DNA of 64,000 nucleotides from Oxytricha trifallax. Taxonomy: Eukaryota > Ciliophora > Spirotrichea > Sporadotrichida > Oxytrichidae. The translations under genes were made by a program, and so were the position numbers. The stretch covers positions 33,296 through 97,295 of the forward strand of contig ARYC01001245.1 of assembly GCA_000711775.1 (NCBI GenBank). The letters are read 5' to 3'. Numbering within the stretch: the first letter of the stretch is position 1; the number at the start of each line of letters is the position of its first letter. The notes under the pieces are model-generated. The model saw only the letters and a program-made list of their open reading frames with translations, did no database searches and was not told the DNA's origin. This document shows positions 36,037 through 46,783 of the stretch, piece by piece.

Positions 36037-36804
36037 CAAAACCTCAAAACCCTTTCAGTAGTTTGATTGAGTTTTTGATTGATAAAAGTAGACTATTAGT
36101 GCATACTTTATTAGGGTTTTAATAGGTTTTATGTAGGGGTTTTATGTTTAAATATTAGTAATATAAGTGAGTATATAAAGGCAGTCTTTTAAATATTTCA
36201 CACAAGCATAAGCTTAGAGTCATGTGGCAGTTCTCTAAATTTTATATTTCTAAGTTGATGTTTGATTGTTTCTATTGTTAGTTAATTTTCTTAGCTTGGC
36301 TTGATAATAGTTGAGTATGCAAGTTCTCTGAGACCTCCATTTATTTTATTTTTATCGAGATATAGTTTGATTCTATGCTTAGAATCTCTCTCACCCTTGC
36401 AGCTAAAGTAATCGTTTCTTGGCATTTTGCTCTCTATTATTATTACTGCTAGAGCTCAGATATCCCATTAAGTGTCTCCATCTCTCCAGTCCTCTCTCTC
36501 TAGGAAATATCCATGAGAGCCGTATACATTTCCTTATGCAGAGGCTTGCACTCTTTGAGCTCTGTGTAAGTCAATAATATAAACTCTAAGAGGCTGAAAG
36601 TTCATCATGATGTTCTCTGGCTTTAAGTCTCTATGAACATAACCTAGCTTGTGAAGCTCTTCAATCCCTTCAACTATCTGCTATACTATCTAGCTAATTT
36701 ATCTCTGATATCTATTGTCAGATAAGAATTATCTGTAGTCATTTTAAGTAAAAGAAGCCTGAAGGCTACATGATCTTTACCAAGTAAAATAGAATCAAGC
36801 TAGA
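36037..36804. mobile_element. TBE: truncated TBE copy (left 768 bp), in duplication unit 1
   Basis: Starts CAAAACCTCAAAACCCTTTC at 36037 after ATT and is cut off at the duplication junction. It duplicates 38461-39228 of TBE C, so it is not an independent insertion. Confidence 0.9.
36198..36804 (-). pseudogene. TBE kinase gene, C-terminal fragment
   Basis: Same as the C-terminal part of 38622-40071: contains LHKLGYVHRDLKPENIMMN and ends at TGA 36198-36200. Lacks the CTA insertion found in TBE C between LHKL and GYVHRD, so it keeps the ancestral reading there. Confidence 0.85.
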
Positions 36805-37476
36805 TAATAAATATTTATGTACTTATATTAAATATAAATATTTATATCATAATAAATTTATATCAATTTTAATTGGCTTGATTACTGCAAAGACTTAAAT
36901 TAATAAATTTTTTATTGGCTTTAAATAATTATTTATTAAGAACGTAATTTCTTTTAAACTAATATGGACATAAAATTTATGCATTTAGAAAATTCATTAA
37001 AATTATATTTATGTGCTTACAAAATAATGGATATATTATTAATATTGAAATCAGCGCAGTCTGCGCTGAATTTTTACATTATTTTTATCGATTTTAATCT
37101 AAACTCACTATTTTTTTAAAAATCTAAAACTCAAATAAATTTAATTTCATACATAAATAAAATAAGTATAAAGACATAAATTATTTATGTGCTATTTGTT
37201 GATTTAATTATCGATTTATTTCAACCATAATTTACTATATATTAACTATAATTTACGAGTCGATAATACTTAAATATAGGTATATTAGATATGAGAAGGG
37301 ATTCATCGTCTTAATCATAAAATTTGGATGATGATAATCTTAGTCAAAATTCCAAAGACATAAATTTTAACCAAACCAAATTTGCAAGGACCTAAATTTC
37401 TAACTTCTCAACAAATAAATCAGCTAATAGGGGTGATGGCTAATACTTAAATTTTTATGTCTAATGGTAAGCTAGA

Positions 37477-38460
37477 ATGTCAATCCGAGCAAACAACAAA
37501 CTTATAAAACCCAAGAAGCTATTATCGTGTAACTTATGCAAATAAATTTATACTCCATCTGAGCTTAAGAGACACTTAATCGTTCACAATAGGGACAATG
37601 GTAAATTTATATAGTTAAAAATAGGGAGCAAGTACCTATGCCTCATTTGCGACAGCAATTCACAGACATAAATATTTATGTCAAAAAATAAGCTTCTAAA
37701 TCACCTTGGCACTCATGACTCTTAAGTGCTACTAAGCATGGACTATTCAAAAATTGTAAGGATTTTAGCTTAATATTTTCAGACTTTAACTTAAATAGCG
37801 AAAGCATTGAATTAATATAATTAACTCAGCTATAGTGACTAGTCTAAGGGTGAAATTTAATCTATATTATCAGGCAAAAGCTAAGCTTTAGACAGCTTAC
37901 AAGAAGTTGAAGGGCAAATTCATCAATCTCAAGATAGTAGTTTAATGATATTAACACAAAAATTTCCAACTCTCAAGAAATAAACTTCAATGAAGCAAGG
38001 CATATCCCTCATGACAAATTGTCTCTATTACACCCATATATCAAAGATGAGATCAATATGATTTAAATTATATCTAAGATAAGATTCAATCAAATTCAGC
38101 TTAGATGAGTTTGAAACTATTTAAGGGCCTTAAAAATTGTTATCTTATGTGGACTAGTATCGTTCAAAAATAATGAGTCATTTATAAAAATAAACAATGT
38201 GCAAACTTTAGGATGGTTATCAAGCAATTTTTTGGGGTGAAGAAGGGGTTCATTTAAAACAAAGACATTTTGATAATTCACTAAATATTGAGCTTAAAAA
38301 AACAAAAAGCAAAGCTCAAAAGTGAAATCTATCTTAGGTTTAATAAATGCAATTGAAGAGATTCACTCGCAAGGAATCGTCCATAGATTACTAACTCCAA
38401 AAGCTGTGAGAATACACAGATATAATATGAACTTGTAAATTCTCACCGATTATAGGAATT
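37477..38460 (+). pseudogene. element E zinc-finger/kinase gene, unit 2, truncated
   Basis: Second copy of 35033-36036 with the same fingers and HRLLTP/TDYRN kinase remnants, lacking the 19-bp repeat. Interrupted at 38460 by TBE C. Confidence 0.72.
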
Positions 38461-38621
38461 CAAAACCTCAAAACCCTTTCAGTAGTTTGATTGAGTTTTT
38501 GATTGATAAAAGTAGACTATTAGTGCATACTTTATTAGGGTTTTAATAGGTTTTATGTAGGGGTTTTATGTTTAAATATTAGTAATATAAGTGAGTATAT
38601 AAAGGCAGTCTTTTAAATATT

Positions 38622-40071
38622 TCACACAAGCATAAGCTTAGAGTCATGTGGCAGTTCTCTAAATTTTATATTTCTAAGTTGATGTTTGATTGTTTCTATT
38701 GTTAGTTAATTTTCTTAGCTTGGCTTGATAATAGTTGAGTATGCAAGTTCTCTGAGACCTCCATTTATTTTATTTTTATCGAGATATAGTTTGATTCTAT
38801 GCTTAGAATCTCTCTCACCCTTGCAGCTAAAGTAATCGTTTCTTGGCATTTTGCTCTCTATTATTATTACTGCTAGAGCTCAGATATCCCATTAAGTGTC
38901 TCCATCTCTCCAGTCCTCTCTCTCTAGGAAATATCCATGAGAGCCGTATACATTTCCTTATGCAGAGGCTTGCACTCTTTGAGCTCTGTGTAAGTCAATA
39001 ATATAAACTCTAAGAGGCTGAAAGTTCATCATGATATTCTCTGGCTTTAAGTCTCTATGAACATAACCTACTAGCTTGTGAAGCTCTTCAATCCCTTCAA
39101 CTATCTGCTATACTATCTAGCTAATTTATCTCTGACATCTATTGTCAGATAAGAATTATCTGTAGTCATTTTAAGTAAAAGAAGCCTGAAGGCTACATGA
39201 TCTTTACCAAGTAAAATAACATCATGCTAGATAACATTCCTGCACTCATTTTACTTTGCCTTTTAAAGAGCATAATACTCATTTGCAAATTCCATTTGGA
39301 ACTTGTCATCAGCAAGGAAGTAATTGAATGGATATATCTTGTAAGCATATTAGTCATCAGTAATGACTCTCTTCTCTATTTTATCTTCAAGAGTGAGGTA
39401 GCTTTCTAGGCAAGAATCTAAGTCAATAATTTTTAATATGGGAATCTTCATTGCCTCTATTTTAACCATGATTTTATTGATCTCAGAGACTGGAAAGTTC
39501 TTGACTGCTTTCTTCATTTTAACTTACTTCTAGACTTCAACTCTAAGAGACTCCACTGGGTTTCTTGATCTTCTCTTTTAGAGGAATCTATTCCCTGTAG
39601 GTTCATGAATAAAGACAAAACTTTAATTGTGCTTTTTCTTTAAGTGCACTTTGAGGTCTCTAGTATGAGAATATGGCTTCTCACAGAACTCACAGACATA
39701 CTTCCCATCTTTCTTTTAATGCTTGAGATATAACCTTGGCATATCGTTGTGTATATCTCTCAAGTGTCTCTTATAAGTTGACTTGTAAGGGAAAACTTTA
39801 TTGCATTCTTTGCATTAATAATCAACTTTGGCTGAGATTTATTAATGCTCTATGGCGGGTTGTTTAACCTCCTCCTCAATTTGCACAGCTTCTTAGATAA
39901 CCTCATACTTAACTTATATTTAAATCTCAAAGCTAGACTGATCAAAGTTGTCATAAGTAGGCTCCCACTGAGTACAAGCGTCTCTGGTCTCTACTTTTCT
40001 TGATTGTGAAATGATAACTTTTATTGACATGATCCAAGTAATGCCGCTCTTCTCAAAAGGTTAGCGCTCAT
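38622..40071 (-). pseudogene. TBE C zinc-finger/protein-kinase gene
   Basis: ATG at 40071 (MSANLLRRAALLGSCQQKLS), TGA at 38622-38624, about 483 codons, matching the 57-kDa TBE product. It has two C2H2 fingers (39650-39830), then the kinase-like domain with HRDLKPENIMMN and IIDLH in place of DFG, then HGYFLEREDWRDGD, and ends IKFRELPHDSKLM. A CTA insertion gives LHKLVGYVHRD, and TGG has become TGA in QWDI-stop-AL (Trp in copies A and D). I did not translate the finger-kinase linker completely, so further breaks are possible. Confidence 0.85.
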
Positions 40072-40524
40072 TTTAGTTTTCTGATATATTTTATAATAAT
40101 GATAAAATCTACCGAGATAAACTAATATAGTAGAGTATAAGACACTCAGGTAGATTCTTTGCTGAGAAGAAAGAAAATTAACTAACCATTAAAGACTGTA
40201 AGCTGAAATATTTTATGAGAATTTTATACATTTTGTAAATTAAAATACTCCTAATGAAGTTTTGTTTCTCTAGGAGGTCCTCCAAATCAAGTTTGAACTT
40301 AATTTCGAGGTAAAATTATTAAGCATATTTAAATTTAATCTGCTCCTAATTAAGTTTTAACCTTAAAATTTTACTCCTAATAAAGTTCGAACTTAATTAT
40401 GAGGATCTCCTAAAATAATAAAACATTATTAAAAGCAATTTAATGGAGATAGATTGATACAAATTGAAATCAATCTGTGAAACTTGGTACAAGTTTTTAA
40501 AGTTTTCTCCGCATACCTTTTCAA

Positions 40525-40558
40525 GGCTAACCTCCAGTAGGTCCTCCCTATTTAGTAG
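40525..40558 (+). promoter_or_regulatory. conserved TBE upstream element, copy C
   Basis: GGCTAACCTCCAGTAGGTCC then TCCCTATTTAGTAG, aligned with 17818-17856 and 25526-25560 and placed the same distance upstream of the 22-kDa start. Confidence 0.55.
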
Positions 40559-40632
40559 TAAGATTTTAATAAACTTAGAATGGATATCCATAATTTTAAA
40601 TTTCATTAACATTTCTAGAAAGAGGAAGCAAG

Positions 40633-41418
40633 ATGGAGTCTATGAACAATCAAATGAAGAGAATTTAATCTCAAGATTTAAAAGGAAAATTCGAAGTAAA
40701 GAGGATCTTTATAGATATTTGGTATAGCAAGGTAAGTTCTTAAGTAAGATTAATAAATCCATTATAGTTGGATTGTTCTTGCCAACTTAGGAGGGAACTA
40801 AAAAATCTCATTCTTAAAAGCCTTACTGAGTGAAGAGAAAAAAGCTTTTAATTCTAATGAAATTAGGATGATAGAGATACATAACTACCCTGAAATATCA
40901 GTGACAAACCTATATGAAGATGCTATGAGTGATCCAGAAGTTGCTATCTACCTTCCATCAAAGCTTCAGCTCTCTAATAAGTTGCCAGAGAGAAACTTCT
41001 TCTTTGGTGTTCTTGCAACTCTGAAACCTGAGTACTTAAATGAATATATTTAAGAAGCTTACAAGAAACGATACAGCATCTCTCCTGAAGAAAAAGAGAA
41101 GCAAGGTATTAGAATAAGTGATACCTGGCTGTAGGAACTCCAAAAGCATCCTTTCATCTCAAGTAAGCTTAGTCTTTTAACTTTATAGAAAAACCTGGTA
41201 CTGCTATATACTTGATGAAAGAGCGCAGCAAATTAAACAGAGAGAGAAAGTCTCAAGTAAAGCATGAATTGAGGAAGAGACTCTTCAAAGATTTATAAAA
41301 GCCAGACGAGATGAACATATATGCAGGGGCTGGCACTAAGAGAAGAAACATAGGCTCAAGCAAGCCTCAAGAGGAAGAAAAGAAAGAGAAGCTAAATCCC
41401 TTTACGGACAAATTTAAT
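40633..41418 (+). CDS. TBE C 22-kDa gene, two short introns, one frameshift
   Basis: ATG at 40633 (MESMNNQMKRI). Introns 40732-40767 (36 nt, GTAAGT...TTATAG) and 41163-41188 (26 nt, GTAAGC...TTATAG). Spliced reading: YLVQQ joined to VGLFLPTQEGTKKSHSQKPY, a one-base deletion near 40826, then IEIHNYPEISVTNLYEDAMS, LQLSNKLPERNFFFGVLATL, PEYLNEYIQEAYKKRYSISP, HPFISK joined to KPGTAIYLMKERSKLNRERK, and a charged tail ending FTDKFNM. The stop seen in A (ATG TGA) is TTA here, so the frame runs on. This is the best copy for seeing both introns. Function unknown. Confidence 0.78.
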
Positions 41419-41430
41419 ATGTTAACTTAT

Positions 41431-42478
41431 TCATTCGTTTAAATCTAAAAATTATTTATATACACAAAATCTCCCTTCTCTTGCGCGTACTTTAGTTTTC
41501 TCATCGCTGACTCTCTTAGCAGCACTCTTAATAAAATCGACTGTATATATCTTTAAATCATGCATCAGAAGGTATAGCAGCAATTTCTTTTATGACCTTT
41601 CAATAACCCCCAATACAATTCAATTCCATTGAACTAAGGGCTGTAAGGAACATTAAATACAGGTGTTATATTTAGCCTTTCATATTCCTTCCTTGAGTCT
41701 TTAGTTTTGTGAACTGAGAAGTTTATCAACGAATAGAATAATCTCTTAGTCAGCGTAATTATCTCTGAGTTATTGCAAGAACTTAATATATTATTCAGTC
41801 TTTATAGAGAGAGGGTGAGTAACATAAGTCTCGAGGCCACTATCTTCACTTATTCCACCAAGAGTAGCATGAGTTTACACCTTAACCTTTTAGTCATAAA
41901 CTTCTATATTACTTTAGCTCTTGTACCAAGACCTTGATATAAATGTATTGAATGTAAATACAGCTTCATCAGCGTGTATGAACTTTATATTATGCTCTTA
42001 AGACCTCTGCATTTAATCGAATATATAATTTAAATTATCCTTATAAAATGGAACATTAAAGTCAATCACTCTCTTAATGCGATTGACTGTCTTGTAAGAT
42101 ATTCCATTCTTTTTATATATGTTCGCTATGGATTATGCAGAGATGTGAAGCTCAGGAAATTGGCGATGATACATCACAGCTCTCTAGCCAGAGAGAAGTG
42201 AGCCCAGTATTTAAGAGTCTTATCATTAATTAGATAATCGATATGATGCTGCTAAAATTTTAGAGGTCTTTTATGCTTTGAATTAAGCTGTATATCTTTA
42301 AATTCAATGCTAATAGACAATGAGACCTCACAGGTGCTGGAGATTTATGGAGTAGTCTTGCTATAGACGTATAATTCAGAACAGACTTTAGTTATTCACT
42401 ATAATCATCACATCCATATCGCAACTTAAACAATAAATCTATATACTCACTGTCATAAACTGACCCCAAACCTCGCAT
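41431..42478 (-). pseudogene. TBE C transposase (42-kDa, DDE)
   Basis: ATG at 42478 (MRGLGSVYDSEYIDLLFKLR), TGA at 41431-41433. Reads HRQFPELHISAQSIANIYKK, KFIHADEAVFTFNTFISRSW (first Asp; Trp intact where A has TGA), then EIILFVDKLLS, where an extra A destroys the DNFSVHKT reading, then NVPYSPQFNGIELYWGLLKG (Glu) and another break soon after. At least three frameshifts, so inactive. It starts about 125 bp inside the right end, as in the other copies. Confidence 0.88.
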
Positions 42479-42606
42479 ATACTCACTTAAAATACTAATA
42501 TTTAAACATTAAACCCCTACATAAACCCTATTAAAACCCTAATAAAGTATGCACTAATAGTCTACTTTTATAAATCTAAGTACTGAAAGGGTTTTGGGGT
42601 TTTGGA

Positions 42607-43271
42607 GATGATTTATTGAATATATTATATTTCCTTAAATACACAGTAATAAGAAAATATTTAGAATCTCGAGCAAGTTTGTTATCAATTATCTGTAGCT
42701 TTATTTGACAAATATTTGCAAGATATTCTGATTATCTGCACAGCTCTGCGGAATATTGTCCAAATCTCATCCACTTTAGTCCAAATTAGTCTTCATTCCC
42801 ATATTTTAACGGCAAACCTCTCTGGGCTTTTAAAGTCCTATTTTAATAATTTCTTAATTATTTATAATTAATATAGGAATTTGATATTAATTTACGCAAT
42901 TAATTATATTAAAAATTTATGTGTAATTAGAATTCTCTTAACAGAAATTAAAATTAGTTTAATGTATTTAATTTTTTAAAAAAAAAAATTAATATCAAAT
43001 TCCTATATTAATTATAAATAATTAAGAAATTATTAAAATAGGACTTTAAAAGCCCAGAGAGGTTTGCCGTTAAAATATGGGAATGAAGACTAATTTGGAC
43101 TAAAGGGATGAGATTTGGACAATATTCCGCAGAGCTGTGCAGATAATCAGAATATCTTGCAAATATTTGTCAAATAAAGCTACAGATAATTGATAACAAA
43201 CTTGCTCGAGATTCTAAATATTTTCTTATTACTGTGTATTTAAGGAAATATAATATATTCAATAAATCATC
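42607..43271. repeat. long near-perfect palindrome, 286-bp arms
   Basis: Arm 1 42607-42892 and arm 2 42987-43271 are reverse complements with one or two small differences, around a 94-bp loop that includes a run of ten A. The arms begin GATGATTTATTGAATATATT and its complement. No ORF. It abuts the right end of TBE C with only two bases between. It resembles a foldback element or a germline palindrome. Confidence 0.93.
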
Positions 43272-45124
43272 ATTGTTTATTAATTAAAAATTTTCTAACA
43301 CTCAAAAAATTCTTCCTTATCATGATTTCTATTTATATTTCTAATAATTATAGGTATAAGATCTTTTAACATTTTAATGAAATTCTAATTTTTATGGAAA
43401 GGTTTAAATATATAACTTATTAAATGAGTTAATTTTTTGTAAAAATAACGAATTTTCATTTTAAAAGATAAATAAACCCCAAAAACCCCAAAGTAAAATA
43501 GGTAGTATAAACTAGCAGGTTTATTTATTAAATATAAAGTTATCAATCTAAAATCAGGAGAATATATATGCAACTTTTAAGAAATAATTTAATTAAATCA
43601 TTAAATTATAAGCTACTAGATCTTGGTTATAAATTTTGATTTATCTTTATATTGCTAATTTTTGAATCTTAGAATTCTTGCAATTTGTATAAAAAATGAA
43701 TTTAAATATCGATGAATATTATTATTATTACTATGGGTTTATTTTAATGAATTTCTAATTTATTTTTATCTCGAATTTTCTTGCTTTGTTTTGAATTATT
43801 GCATTTTGTCATTATCCAACTTTTTTTTTCATTTTTCAAACTTTCTTACTATTTGTACTTGATATTTTTAATCGTTGAATTGTACTATATTACAGATAGT
43901 TAGGATTTACTTTGTAATTAATTAAAATAATTCATGACCTTTTAAATTTAAATTTTAGAAATCTCTAACTAGAAATTGCCTTTTAGATAAACTTACATTA
44001 CAAGTTTTCTATTTGCCCTCTTTATTAGAAACCATATAATAACTTTATGACTGGTATAAAATGCTATCTATTATAAATTCAACAACAAAATCAGATTACA
44101 AATTATCATAAAGGCTTATATTTTATAGTTTAAGCTAACTAAATAATTTAGTATTTTTGTTAAAATTAGCAGATAAATATATTCATTATAACAATAAAAC
44201 AAAATTCATATTTAAAGTGTGAATTCAATTAAGGAAAGTAATCAAAAAATATAGTAAGTATAGATAATACAAATAAAAACAAACCTAGTATACTAGTTAT
44301 TTACATTTAATCTAATATTTTTAAATTAATGTATCAGATCAAAGCATTGATAGATTTATAATTAAACAAAAAAGATTAAATTTAAATTATATTGATATAA
44401 TTTTATTAATTAAATTTTATACTCAGATATTCTTAAATTATTTATATATCTGTCAATTAAATTTCAAATATATGTGAAAACTCTAAACTTTATATATCAG
44501 AGAGAAATTAAAAAAATTATAGTAGAAGTTATTTTAAATTTTATCATTTTTATATATACCATCTAAATATAATATAAATATTTTATTCTTAAGAACTGCA
44601 CAGCTGTGCGATTTGTATAAAAAAGTAAATGAACATTAAAATTTCAGAAAATCTAGTTTAGAAAGAATATTTATTTAAATAATTTACATATAAACCGCAC
44701 AGCTTTACGGTTTTTAAGGATTTAAAAAGTTAAAAAACATTAATTTACCTGATAATATTTAAAAGCTCAATGATTTTAATAGATAATCGTTAAATATATA
44801 TTTAAGACTTACTTTATTTATTTTCTATTTTCTTTCTTAAATGTGATATGTTGCATCACCCTAAACTAAAATCGTTTATTTTTGATTTAATTTTTTTATG
44901 ATAAAAATAATTTTTTCTCTTTTAATTAAGTTTGTATTTGAATTGAATCCTAATTTTTACAAGCTACTTATTTCTACTTGTAAATAAAAAAGAAAATTTT
45001 AATTTTAGGAAAGTCAAATTTTCTTAAGATTCAATGCTTTAAGAGCATTTTTTAAAGTTGCTTGAATGCAATATTAAGCCAAGAAAAGTCAAACTTTGAC
45101 ATTTTAAGTCCTAATTAATTTAAA
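43272..45124. other. AT-rich spacer with telomere-like motif and hairpins
   Basis: Contains AAACCCCAAAAACCCCAAA at 43474-43492 (degenerate C4A4 repeat) and the hairpin GCACAGCTGTGC at 44598-44609. No gene recognised. Confidence 0.5.
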
Positions 45125-46545
45125 TACTCCATTTGATCCTCTTTATGAGCCCTATATTTGATTTTTCTACTTATGTAAGAAAAGCATTTCTCTTTAGTTG
45201 CAAGATCGAATTAGTAGGGCCCTAAATACACAATAGGAACTTGCAAAAGTCGAAATTCTCTAGTGACATAATACTTCTATGATAAGTAGCGTTGTCTAAT
45301 AGAAATATAGTATAATTCTCCAGTTTGACCTTTTAAAAACAAGTTGCTAGATGAGATTCAGTAAATAATTGTAAAATGTTTAGCTTTTGGTTCTTCCAAT
45401 ATTTAATTAAAAGTAAAATGAGTTATCATCCCAACAGCTGCTATAATTTTTATACCGTACATCCTAACCAGTCTATCAGAGTAGTATCTTTCATACTTTT
45501 GCTCCAACTTTTGTATTAGTTAGATTAATGTTAAAGACTACTCTCGTCAATATTAATAATTATTTTTTTAAAGCTAGTTCCTCAATATTAAATTTAGCTG
45601 CTATCTGCCTTTAGAGCAGACAATCATAAGAGTTAGTTCTTGAATCAATCTGGTAAACCTTTTTGAAAGTTAATCCTAGTTACTTTTTAACAATCTTTTT
45701 TAATTTTGAACAAGACAATCATTGAATAAGCAGCTCTTAAATTATACTTTAGAGTTATGCAATTGATCTTATTTATTATCCAGTAGCGTTTAACTGATTT
45801 ACAATAGTCTTGATATAGGAAGTTAAACCTAAGATTTTTATTTAAGAATTGTTTCTGGAAACTTAATCGATATTTCTTTTAGTTTTTAAAATTTTTTCCA
45901 GTTTTTATCAGCTCATATTAAGCCTTTGAGTAAAGTGTGATTTCTTGCGCCCACTTTTGCTATAAAGAATTTAAACTTTTTACTATTTTTCTTTCGAGTT
46001 ACAATCATAAGGACGTTCATGATTTTTAAACTTAGTTTTCTAAAAATCAATTATCAAGTTAAGTATATTAGGCAAATCTACTTACATGTTGTATTTAATT
46101 TTTTAAGTAAGCCTCAAAATTATTTAGATTCGCTTCAATGTATGGAATTTATTAGAGTTTATTAAGATGTTGATTTTATGTTAGAATCTACTTTTCCTAA
46201 AAGCATAAAGTATCAACTTTTTCTTTTAAATCTTTTGAATTTCTTATAATAAAAGAATCCTCAGAATACTTTCATCACTCTTATTTAAATTCACTACTCT
46301 ACTTGGATCTAAGATTGTAGTTATATACTGTTGACCTTCAATTTAGTTAATGCAAGACTCTTCAAGCTTTTAAATAGAACTTCTAGAAACTGTATAAATC
46401 AGAACTTAGTTTGGGGCTGTAAGTTATTTGTGAATAAGCTTAGTCGATTATAATAAAGGTTTAGTATCTTCTTCTGTAATTTATTCAGAGAATTAAAATA
46501 AAGAGTTGGCGTCTTCATGTCACTGCCATCTTGGCCAGACTATTA
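45125..46545 (-). pseudogene. Tc1/IS630-type transposase remnant
   Basis: Minus strand, many frame changes. Recognisable pieces from 5' to 3': KFKNHERPYDCNSKEKQQKV, YDCLLQRQIAAKFNIEELAL (helix-turn-helix-like), IIINIDESSLQHQSNQYKSW (first Asp, about 45545), MYGIKIIAAVGMITHF, then ILLDNATYHRS-type IFLLDNATYHRSI (second Asp, about 45280) and YLGPYQFDLATKEKCFSYVE (position of the Glu). The D...DNATYHRS...PY pattern is that of eukaryotic IS630/Tc1 transposases. It differs from the TBE transposases (LLDNATYH against FVDNLSVH). No terminal repeats were identified; clearly dead. Confidence 0.7.
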
Positions 46546-46783
46546 TTTAAAATAGTATCTTAAATCATTTTACTTCATCAAAGTATTCCTTTAATTTTCC
46601 CTTTCTATTATAGAGTTATATAATTGTATTTTAAAGTTTTTCTTTTACAAGGTTTTCATTATTAACTAAAAATACTTACATTTTTTCATAAAATATAAAA
46701 CTTTTTATAATTAAATTATTAATTAATATATTTAGCCTTGATAGTAGTCCTGATTTAAAAAAAAAGATAACAATAATTAAAAA

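Larger units (their letters stand above)
34362..39228. repeat. tandem duplication, two units of about 2.42 kb
   Basis: Unit 1 (34362-36804) and unit 2 (36805 to about 39228) are near-identical. Each contains the E intergenic region, the E kinase gene up to the TBE insertion and the first ~770 bp of TBE C. They differ by a 19-bp indel near 35745 (an extra AATAAGTCATTTATAAA-like repeat in unit 1), a cluster of substitutions near 34672/37105, a CTA insertion near 39070 and a few single bases. The junction CTAGATAATAAATATT at 36798-36813 joins TBE kinase sequence to E sequence, with only a few bases of microhomology. Confidence 0.93.
38461..42604. mobile_element. TBE: TBE copy C, complete, second ITR subfamily
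   Basis: 4,144 bp. The left end starts CAAAACCTCAAAACCCTTTC, the right end in reverse complement CAAAACCCCAAAACCCTTTC. The inverted repeats share about 150 bp, through TAGACTATTAGTGCATACTT and beyond, and differ from the A/B repeats, so C and D form a second subfamily. Left flank is ATT; the right flank is GAG, so there is no matching target duplication. Gene order: kinase (minus), 22-kDa (plus), transposase (minus). Confidence 0.92.

Noticed and set aside
36037-36804. Independent TBE insertion
   Set aside because: Sequence and flank identical to the left end of TBE C; explained by the tandem duplication.
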